A stretch of 64,000 nucleotides of DNA from Simmondsia chinensis (lineage: Eukaryota > Streptophyta > Magnoliopsida > Caryophyllales > Simmondsiaceae). Shown piece by piece: positions 55,860 through 64,000 of this stretch (the first letter of the stretch is position 1; each line of letters begins with the position of its first letter). The translations under genes were made by a program, and so were the position numbers. The stretch is from positions 6,329,001 through 6,393,000 of the forward strand of contig JAGTTD010000015.1 in NCBI GenBank assembly GCA_018398585.1, in the 5' to 3' direction. The notes under the pieces are model-generated. The model worked only from the letters and a program-made list of their open reading frames with translations, did not search any database and had not been told where the DNA came from.

Positions 55860-57252
55860 ATTTAGAAACGGTTACCTAGTTTCCTTTCTTGAGCCACGAT
55901 AACTTGTAAGGACAACTTTAGCTTGGCAACTGCCTCTTCGGAAATCACATTTTCACAAACTCCCCAAGTCTATCACTATGCTGCATACTCTACTGCCAAT
56001 GGTGCAAGTGGTCTAGAAGACGTTATTCCTCCGCCATCTTTCTCTTAGCTCTTCTCTTGGTGCAAAGCAAGCGTCCCTAATCACAAGTAGGCATCCTTCA
56101 TCACCTGCCACAGTGTTTTCTTCCAGTGGCGCTAACTCAGTTTGGGGCTCTTTCTCTCTAACCTCACAACCTTCTTCGTGGAATTCCTCAATAAAAAGAC
56201 CCTTGCCGCATATGTCACCCTTATGGCACTCAACAACATGGTGCCCCATCTCTCCACACTTGAAGCAACGGGTTCTTGAAGTACCCACCAAGTCTTGAGT
56301 AACCCGCTTACCGGTATTGATAATTACTGGCCTCTTCTGTGCACTCTGATTTGGCAGTGCTCTCACTTGGCACTTCCGCCAACCTGTGCTCCCTAAGCCC
56401 CGCCAACTTGGTGATGCCTCTGCTGGCGCTCAACGCTCACGGCTCTCAGGCTTGCCTCCCAGACGGAAAAGATGTCGAACATGATCAACCTCCTGTGCAG
56501 ATTCCTTCAACCCGCCAATATAACGGTTTGCCAATTGCTGTCCCGTTCCACCAAATCGTTCCTAGCGATCAATGAGTAGAACTCCGCTGTGTACTCCCGC
56601 ACAGATCTAGGGCAATGTCTTAACCCGTGCAGTCGTTGGTACATCATCTTGGCGTGATTGTGAAGTAGGAAGGCACCTCTTATATGTTTCTTCATCTTCT
56701 CCTACGACTCTATCCTTGCCTTCCCTCGACAAAGCCGTGTATGTTTCAACTACCACCAGGCGGCGGCTCTACGCCGTAACTAGGTAGCAACAAATGGCAC
56801 CTTCTTCCTCTCTGGAATCTCCCTAAACTGAAGGATCTCCTCCACCGCAGCAAGCCTATCCAAGAAGTCCTCTGGGCGTCCTCCTCCATGAAACTCAGGG
56901 ATTTCAATCCGCAGATCGGATTCCCACCTCCGATCATCAAAATCAGCAGTGTTACCGGTAATGCGACCGTTGCCTCCTCATCATCTGATCCGGTAACTCG
57001 GTGTCCGAGAACGAGTTTTGGAAGCTCTTGTCCGTGTCGTCCTCGTCACCCCCTGTCGGCAGATGTTGGGGCTAGATTCCCGAAGCCTGCTCGGGATTCA
57101 CCCCCAATTGAATCAAGCAACAGTTGATTCGTCGGAATTTCTTTCCCAAGTCCTCTGGTCTCCTCTTGGTCTATTGTTGTATGTCTTGCTCGTAAACATC
57201 TCCAACGACAGAGTATCTCTGTCGCCCACAGGTCATCTTTGAAGTCGTTCTG
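55860..57252 (-). pseudogene. Gypsy-1 gag and protease remnant, copy B
   Basis: The CCHC knuckle CFKCGEMGHHVVEC is intact at about 56280, unlike copy A. A TAG replaces Gln just before the protease (about 56012) and a one-base insertion (CACAAACTCC, near 55960) shifts the protease frame. Gag blocks MKKHIRGAFLLHNHAK (56695) and SVREYTAEFYSLIARNDL are conserved. Confidence 0.76.
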
Positions 57253-57267
57253 AGCTCTGATATCAAC
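57253..57267 (-). other. Primer-binding site (initiator tRNA-Met), gypsy-1 copy B
   Basis: It is identical to the copy A site: GTTGATATCAGAGCT on the minus strand next to the LTR. Confidence 0.8.
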
Positions 57268-57599
57268 TGATGCAGCGTGTAAAGCAAAAAATTTGGGAAT
57301 GAAAAGTTTCAAAGGCCTTCCCATTAATTTTATTACGCAAATAATAAAATAAGGGAAAAAAGTCGCTCAATTTATCACAATCTGAGAAAGAGAGAAAATC
57401 TAGAAACTCTTGAAATTAAATCTGAAAACTGAATTGGTAAAGCCCTAGATTTTCTCTTATTTAAATAGAGGAATTAGTTGACTAAGAATAAAACACTAAA
57501 AGGTAATAAAATCTGAAAATCAAACTTGTGCTGCCGCGTTTACGCCCATACCACGCCGCCAACCCTTACCCGACAAGTGCGGTATTGTCGACTGCTTCA
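57268..57599 (-). repeat. Gypsy-1 5' LTR, copy B
   Basis: 332 bp, TGATGCAGCGTG to GACTGCTTCA, the same length as copy A with few substitutions. Confidence 0.82.
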
Positions 57600-57693
57600 A
57601 TATTTTGATAATAAATGGTCGAAACTCAGACATAATTAAGCAATAACTTTCTTATTTAATACTTTGATATGATTTGGGAAATCTCCCAAAGGA

Positions 57694-58259
57694 TCTTCTT
57701 ATATATTAAAGAGAAGTTTGTACTTTTCAAACTTCTCCAAAACCCTCCCCACTCCCAATCCTAAATTCTTAGGATTTTTCTTTTTATAATATATATAAAA
57801 GTTTGTACTTCTTTACAACCCTACACCCAATTTTAAATTCTTAGTATTTTCCATTTTATAATTATCCCCACCCCCAATTCTAAATAATTTAATATTATCT
57901 TCTATACTCGCTTATATTAGTTATTTTATGCTATTTTTAAAAATTAATTTTTTTTATAATATTGATAAACAATTTTGATTATTGAATTTAAACACATACT
58001 TTTTAATTTAAAGATTAATTATGTACAAAATGAAGTAGGTATGGTGGGTATGAGGTGGGGAGGGGCCGGTGTAGAGCGGGGTGGGCCGGGTACAAAACTA
58101 TACCCATGCCCATGACGGGTACAGAGCGGGTACACCTAGCCCATACCCACTACCCGCCTCACTTATACCCGTACCTTAGTTCAACTAATGTACAAAATTA
58201 TGACCATAAAATACAGTATAGAACAAACATCACCCGTACATTGCACAGGAAGGAACCTA
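57694..58259 (+). mobile_element. Short Helitron-like element A, copy B
   Basis: TCTTCTTATATATTAAAGAG start, terminal hairpin with two changed stem bases (CCCGTACATTGCACAGG), then CTAT. It contains the truncated GC-rich relative at about 57900-58190. Confidence 0.55.
57900..58190. repeat. Truncated relative of the 49589-50164 element, copy B
   Basis: It matches 16840-17150, with the GGTATGAGGTGGGGAGGGG and CTTATACCCGTACC words and without terminal inverted repeats. Confidence 0.65.
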
Positions 58260-58835
58260 TCTTATATATACTTATATTATAGTGAAGTTGTCCATCCCCA
58301 CAAACCACCAAACACCAAATAAAGCATTCTCATGAATCCAAGCCCCACAACAACTCACAAAAATCTAAAGCAATCATTCTCATGAATTATAATTTGAGAA
58401 CATAATATTTTTAAATTAACTGTTAATGACATTTAGTTGTTGATCAATTAGAATTTGAAAACATAATCTTTCCAAGCTAACTGTTAATGACATTTTCGTC
58501 AAGATAAGATTGTATCAATTTGAGATGCATCGTTCTCCAATTTGGGGAAATAGCATTTCTCTATTTTAAAATAACCGTTCATTGCACATGGATTAACCAG
58601 TAATTAATATTATACATGGTCAGTATTTCTTATTCACCTGTTGAAAATTCCCTTGCAAATTGGAGCCAGCTTCTCGATATAATGCTTGAAAATTTTTTTT
58701 TTAAAAATGCCAAAAATATGGTTAGAAAACCAAAAAAAAAAAAAAAAAAAACAAATTGGTGTCCACATATGCATATTTTAAATAAAACTGTGAAAATTCA
58801 CAAAAGTACTTCATTATGTAGAAGTTAAACTTTGT

Positions 58836-59225
58836 AATAAAATATATAAATTTCAGAAGTTTAACTTTAGAATATTTTGGGTCAATATATTTGAATTATT
58901 TGATATATTTAAATGTACTTTGTATTTGAAAGTTTAATTTCATAATGTTTGGGACAATACGAGGTTCAACTTCTATATAATGAAATAATAATTGAAGTAT
59001 GGCCTTTAATTTGTCATAATTAATAAAATATATAAATTTTAGAAGTTCAATTTTAGAATATTTTGGGTCAATATATTTGAATTATTTGATATATTTAAAT
59101 GTACTTTGTATTTGAAAGTTTAATTTCATAATGTTTAGGGCAATACAAAGTTTAACTTCTATATAATAAAATAATGATTGAAGTATGGCATTTAATTTGT
59201 CATAATTAATAAAATACATAAATTA
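58836..59225 (+). repeat. 186 bp tandem repeat, copy B
   Basis: AATAAAATA landmarks at 58836, 59022 and 59208 give the same 186 base period as copy A. Confidence 0.86.
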
Positions 59226-59664
59226 TGAAAGAACAATTGTCATAAATTTTATCCCAAAATATAGAAGTTCAACTTAACGCTAATCCTATATTCTAGCATA
59301 TGTTAATTGTGTCTGTATGTCTTATTATGATCTATGCTCCATGTTTGTCCCATTAATATAACATAATTTCCAGATTTAAGAACAAATGCCACAGTTTTAA
59401 CAGATAAATGAAGTAGTACTATATGTCATCTGAAGGTTACAACTACAACATATATGCACTGCTACTGTAATATTAAAACCTTTCGTTGAGAACCTTCAAT
59501 CAAGACTTTATTGGGTTTCTACAATCATATAAATTATAGATATATAGTTAGCAATACTGCAATTTAATTACATAAATGTTCATAGATTTTGCATAAATTA
59601 TACATTAGTCAAGTTGACATAACATTTCATACTATTTTTTTGTACAAACAAACTATGCACAGCT

Positions 59665-60165
59665 ATGCCCATGCATCTAACCCATATGCCAATTGCCCAC
59701 ATTGGGGCAACAACATTGAAAGCAAACATCCGTGGGCGCTTGATGCGCATTCAAGGACCACAAACAAGTATTACCAAAAACTATGTGCAGAGAAGTTGTT
59801 CAATGGTGTTCATGGACTATCAGGTACAAACACTTCTTAGTACTTTTTGCTATTGTAATCAAGATCAACAATACCAACTATTGCATAATAAATCCTTTAA
59901 CAGCGCGATATAATACAAGTTACAATGGAAGCTGCAAACACTTACAAATGGAAGGGAACCTTTCAGTTGGAACAGGCGTATTCAATACAACAACTACAGG
60001 TTCTCCCTCACAATGGTGCACACACAACAAGCCACAGCTACCAACTAAAGTTTGACCTCTCAATAGTAGTACAACACATCCCAGAACAACAGTGTCTTGA
60101 CATTCCATTACAAAAGGCGGATATAGTCAAATACGAAGATGTCCCAGCATATGTAAACATGCCAA
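59665..60165 (+). pseudogene. RPA1-like remnant in Helitron B, copy B (first two exons only)
   Basis: Exon-like blocks 59665-59823 (NIRGRLMRIQGPQTS, then GTACAA donor) and 59920-60165 (YKWKGTFQLEQAYSIQQLQV). The sequence then jumps to the Helitron 3' region, so the third OB-like block and the zinc-domain block of copy A are gone. Confidence 0.62.
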
Positions 60166-60770
60166 TTTTTGGAACCGAAGAAAATTAAGGGGACATAGCA
60201 CGGAAGGCAAACACTACAACCACCTATTTTTGGAATCATGTTCCCTATCTTTTGTAAAATGAACTTCATACTTAATATAGTGCAAATTTTGTTTACATTT
60301 TCATTTCTTTGAATTAGGAAATATAGTTTGTCATCTTTTTGATTGAAAACTTTGATAATTACTACTATAAGAATTATGTAAATTGAACAAGATTATGGAC
60401 AGCTAATCAAACAAGAGTTTATTTCAATGCAAAAAATCTCGGCTATAAAATACAGTGACAAATAAATACCGCCCGTGCATCGTATGAGAACAAACCTAGT
60501 TATAATGATAAGCATCAAGAAACCCGCATTCGGACAAATGGCAGAACATAGTTTAAGCCTTCTCTATAAAACAGTGTGTTTTATAAGCTTTCAATCCTCA
60601 AGAGTTAAACAACGTGCTCAAAAATAAAAAAAAAATATATATATAAAAAAAATAAAAGAAAGAAATCCTCAAGAGTTAAAAGCCACATATAATATAAACC
60701 AATGAATTGCAAAAGGAACGTGAAGTTCGCGCATCATAGAATATAGCATCTAGAGTTGGCTTTGATCCTG

Positions 60771-60905
60771 TTTTTTTTTTTTTTTTTTTTTTTTTAACAG
60801 TACAAACGCCTTAAAGGCAGGGGAAGGGGGGATGCCGGGCCTCGAACATTGGATCCTGTGGGTGGCAAACCCCTACCCAACCATTTGGGCCAAGAGGGCT
60901 TTGGC
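60771..60905 (-). mobile_element. tRNA-derived SINE, copy B
   Basis: Same element as 21348-21483. Target duplication GGCTTTGATCCTG at 60758-60770 and GTCTTTGATCCTG at 60906-60918. Box B-like TGTTCGAGGCC is kept. Confidence 0.82.
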
Positions 60906-61255
60906 GTCTTTGATCCTGTTTGTGCATTTAAATTTGGGATAATATATCTATATTTTTTTAATTTTGCCACTTTTTAATTTTTAAACTATATGTATTAAAG
61001 GGATTCTTCTGTTCTCAACTATTAAAAAAAAATAATGATTTTAGAATATAACAAAAAAAAAAAAATCAAAACCCAAATATTCCTAAATAATTGGAATTTT
61101 TTACCCAATTGGCATAGTTTTGAAAAAAATTACCAAAATAGCTCACTTCCAAAAATATTTACTAAAATGGCACCATTTACTGTATTAAATATAGTAAATA
61201 GAAAGCAAGATACATTCTCAATGTCCTAATGGTACCCTGAAGACTATATTTAATA

Positions 61256-61490
61256 AGAACATACCAAGTGCCTCAAGGATTCCCGTCTACGCAGGGTCTG
61301 GGAGGGTTGGATGTACGCAGTCTTCCCCCTTCAGGGTGTTAACTTGAAGAGAGGCAGTTTCCAAGTGCCCCCAACCTGAGAATGAGGACTTCCCAGGAGG
61401 TCACCCATCCTGTTACTGCTCTCGCCCAAGCACGCTTGAATTTGGAGTTCTAATGGGATCCGGTGACGGCGTGTTGGTGCCCTCTTTGGT
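61256..61490 (-). mobile_element. SINE with 5S rRNA-derived head and Au-like body, copy B
   Basis: 235 bp as in copy A, with identical 18 bp duplications (61238-61255, 61491-61508). Its 5S box C block (GATGGGTGACCTCCTGGGAA on the minus strand) matches the plant 5S gene better than copy A does. Confidence 0.8.
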
Positions 61491-61949
61491 TGAAGACTAT
61501 ATTTAATATAGTGAATAATAACAATAATATATACAAGTTATTTCATCATTTAGGTACTCGTTAAATTTTTGTTAAGCCAATATTATTTCATCATTACTTT
61601 TTGGATGAAAACATAAATAGTGAAAGTTTTTAAAAATGATATTATACACAGTAAGGGCAACATACTTTGCAAAAATGACCAAGAAGAAAAGTATTATTTA
61701 GAAAAGGACCATGAAAAGTATCAACTATTTATAAGTGATCAGGACAATTAGTCAAAAAAATAAGTGACAACCAAAAAGAATATGTGGTAGTTGACATGAC
61801 AATAAAAAGGAAGACACATACAATGTCATGATGAAGTTAGTATACTTTTTTTAAAAATTTAAAAAATTATTAAAATTTTAAATTATTTATGTAAAATAGT
61901 TTTAATGCAATAATTTTTAGAATACAAATTAGCTGTGCTTCCGTTAAAA

Positions 61950-61988
<39 letters not shown>

Positions 61989-61997
61989 GTTCACTTG

Positions 61998-62024
61998 ACG
62001 TACGCCGTTACAAACGGCGTACGT
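61998..62024. repeat. Perfect 12 bp hairpin ACGTACGCCGTT in MITE copy B
   Basis: ACGTACGCCGTT, loop ACA, then the exact inverse. Copy A has only the left arm (ACGTACGCCGTTTTAAACG). Confidence 0.85.
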
Positions 62025-62133
62025 TAAACGAGCTATAGTAAATGGTGACATTTTGGTAAATATTTTTAGAAGTGTACCATTTTGATATTTTTTTTCAAAA
62101 CTATGCCAATTGGGTAAAAAATTCAAATAATTG

Positions 62134-63053
62134 GCAATCCTTCAAAGAACACTGAAAACTGTAGAATAGTGCAAATAATACAATTGCACCAAGTCGGTAT
62201 GATCAATTCTGTCCCCCAAAAAAAAATTAAAAAAGTTGGAAAGGATCAATGAGTTATACAAGGGTAGGTATAGTAACAGTAAAAGAAGCTAACTGATGCA
62301 AATAGGGATGAAAATAACCTGATCGAGACAAGAAAGGGAGAAACTTGACCCGAGGGCATTGAAGACCTGGATCCAACTGTAAGAACTAAAAAGGTTTTCA
62401 TTAGGGTTTTCTAGTTTAATTAGGATTAGATATTTTGTTTAACTTTTAACTCGGGTTTTAATCAGGGTTTCTTAGTTGAATTATGTAATTAAGGTTTAAG
62501 ATTTAGAGTTGGATTATTATTAGGATTACGGTTTTTTATGCCTATAAATATGCCATTTTTTCGATATATAAAGGGCAAAAGTTCACAATACAGAGGAGGA
62601 TGCACCTATGTGTAGGGCCCAAAAAGAAGCAAAGAGCAGAAAACAACAAAAGCCAAACAACAAATATGTCATTAGTTTATAGTTTTAGGAAGCTTTGATT
62701 TTGAATAAATTTAAATTGTTACTTTTGTCTCTCTTATTTTCTAGGTGAGAATTAAGATTGAATACTTATTTTTCTTGTTCTTTCCTGGCTTGAGCAATAA
62801 GAATTAAGGAAGGCTGTCGAATCCTTCTTTTTACGTTCCAGCAATTTGGCGATTTGCATCACCAACAATCACACCAGGAAGATAATTTGGAGAAAAGTCA
62901 ACATTCAGCAAGTTTATTGTTCGAATGTTTCAAAATTCGGTATTAAATTATGTTGTCTCACATAAAACATTTGATGGGTGCACCTTCACTTGGATAATCT
63001 AACATATTTTATAAGACCATTTGTTATTGTTTTTGACCCTTGCAAATATTAAA
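62134..63053. other. Unassigned non-coding stretch, copy B
   Basis: It matches 22704-23628, including the TGCCTATAAATATGCC segment. No definable element ends. Confidence 0.4.
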
Positions 63054-63058
63054 CTAGG

Positions 63059-63928
63059 TGATGTTGCCTACACCAAAGCGGGACACCCCAAGGAAGACGG
63101 AAGCAAGCATAAACTCGAAGAGACTGGCGTATGATGTGGGTAAGCTCCACGTGACAAGGCTAATACGAAAACACCGCTGAAAATTCAAAGATGAATTCTC
63201 TCCAGGCCGGAGAGAATAATGCAGTGGGTATCCCATCAATGGCAGGTTCCTTGGCATGAAGCTCTGGAGGAACATAAAGTTGGCGGGTCCAATGGGGGAA
63301 GAGAAACACGAGAAGTAAAGAAGAACAACCACCCTGAGGACCAGCTGCCATCCATGGTTAGTAGTGACAGGGAGGCGGCGCCATGGATGGGGGGAGGGTT
63401 GGACTGGTTAGACAAGGCGGGACTAACGTGTACTCATGGTTGACGCATCACTTGGCTGCAGGGCTTTGGCTTAGTGAAGAAAGAAGAACACGGGGAGCGG
63501 AGAAGTTCCACTCTTTGCGTCAGTATAGGCTGGCGCCGCCAATAGAGATCAACGCAAGCAAGGCCACAAGCATGATTCATGCCTTAATTCACGGGCGGTT
63601 AGAAGATTTCTGTTCCAATTTTTTTCTCTTTCCTTATCTTTTGATTTATCCTTTATTTGTCGGATTTATCACTTTAATTAGATTAGATCTGAATTTGAAT
63701 TTCAAAGTTGTAAACCGTCCTCTATAAAGAGGGGACGGTTCTAGGGTTTTAGAGAGACTTGACTTTGATAATTTTTCTCATTATTATTTGAAGATTTCTT
63801 GACTCCTAGAGATGTAAGCGAGCGAGTTTTCTACGCCTCTTTGTTATTTTATTTTCCAATTAAATAAAATTCAAAGGGAAGGCCTTTGAACCTTTCCGTA
63901 CCCCTTTGTTCATGCACACGCTGCATCA
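63059..63928 (+). mobile_element. Solo LTR (870 bp) of a gypsy-1-related family, copy B
   Basis: TGATGTTGCC to CGCTGCATCA, flanked by CTAGG (63054-63058) and CTAAG (63929-63933). Same length as copy A. The 114-codon open frame inside is shared by both copies but matches no protein family. Confidence 0.75.
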
Positions 63929-64000
63929 CTAAGTCCCTATTAAAGTGGATCCAAACTATTCCACATTAATCTTTGTCCCATGAGTTGCATTCTGGCACCA
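63929..64000. other. Non-coding, right edge of window
   Basis: It matches 24504-24573 and is still within the duplication at the last base. Confidence 0.6.

Larger units (their letters stand above)
53678..57599 (-). mobile_element. Ty3/gypsy element gypsy-1, copy B (3' LTR and integrase end deleted)
   Basis: It matches 12637-16529. The 3' LTR, polypurine tract and C-terminal integrase are lost in the ~1.69 kb deletion, leaving one LTR (57268-57599). It keeps the RT block that copy A lost, and an intact CCHC knuckle. Confidence 0.83.
58260..60499 (+). mobile_element. Non-autonomous Helitron B, copy B (internally deleted)
   Basis: Starts TCTTATATATACTTA after A, ends AACAAACCTAG before T. 2240 bp against 3857 bp in copy A; the ~1.63 kb loss removes the downstream RPA-like exons. 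The 3' subterminal CCCGTGCATCG is less mutated here than in copy A. Confidence 0.72.
61094..62124. mobile_element. Mutator-like MITE, copy B
   Basis: GAATTTTTTACCC to GGGTAAAAAATTC with the same 9 bp duplication AAATAATTG (61085-61093 and 62125-62133). It retains more complete right-arm TIR sequence (TTTTCAAAACTATGCCAATTG) than copy A, and a hairpin at 61998-62024. Confidence 0.85.
50217..64000 (+). repeat. Segmental duplication, copy B (13.8 kb, continues past window)
   Basis: It is a direct copy of 7477-24573 with all nested junctions preserved. It lacks copy A 10947-12636 (junction at 53677/53678) and about 19103-20735 (junction near 60165). It begins abruptly inside the Sirevirus LTR 53 bases after the GC-rich MITE-like element. 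The lengths of nested parts are otherwise almost equal: the 332 bp LTR and 870 bp solo LTR are identical in size. Confidence 0.93.

Overview
The window is nuclear DNA of a flowering plant, most likely a eudicot, from a transposon-rich stretch. The evidence is Ty1/copia and Ty3/gypsy retrotransposons primed by initiator tRNA-Met, a Sirevirus, a LINE ORF1 with an RNA-recognition motif, Helitrons carrying RPA-like exons, tRNA-, Au- and 5S-derived SINEs, MITEs, and one intronless plant-type berberine-bridge-enzyme-like (BBE-like) gene. No rRNA array, CRISPR array, operon or organellar gene was seen. The species cannot be named from the sequence alone.

Layout. 1-8404: 3' part of a Sirevirus (decayed pol, env-like remnant split by a 2.1 kb solo LTR, polypurine tracts, 3' LTR). 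8405-24573: a stack of older repeats: copia RT/RNase H fragment with its 3' LTR, LINE ORF1 (minus), a ~5 kb gypsy element (minus), two abutting Helitrons (the second with RPA-like exons), a tRNA SINE, a Mutator-like MITE containing a 5S-headed Au-like SINE, and an 870 bp solo LTR. 24574-33276: the most gene-like interval, with two MITE-like elements, an Au SINE, long AT-rich unassigned stretches and the BBE-like gene at 30447-32078. 33277-38059: a second gypsy element (minus) with a perfect 5 bp target duplication. 38462-44315: a copia element with both LTRs. 44455-44925: a long-TIR MITE. About 45530-49340: a decayed, possibly chimeric copia element with long C tracts. 49589-50164: a GC-rich element with a perfect 20 bp inverted terminal repeat. 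50217-64000: a second, directly oriented copy of 7477-24573, which runs off the window.

The large-scale structure is this direct duplication, with copy starts 42.7 kb apart. Copy A (17.1 kb) and copy B (13.8 kb) share every nested insertion junction, so the nesting came first and the duplication later. Copy B has lost ~1.69 kb (LINE/gypsy 3' end) and ~1.63 kb (Helitron RPA exons). Copy A has lost 30 bp of a gypsy RT core motif and one arm of a hairpin that copy B keeps. Only the BBE-like gene looks able to make a working protein. It should be a secreted, bicovalently flavinylated oxidoreductase, and the residue at its oxygen-gate position (Val) predicts an oxidase. Nearly everything else is dead or non-autonomous mobile DNA.
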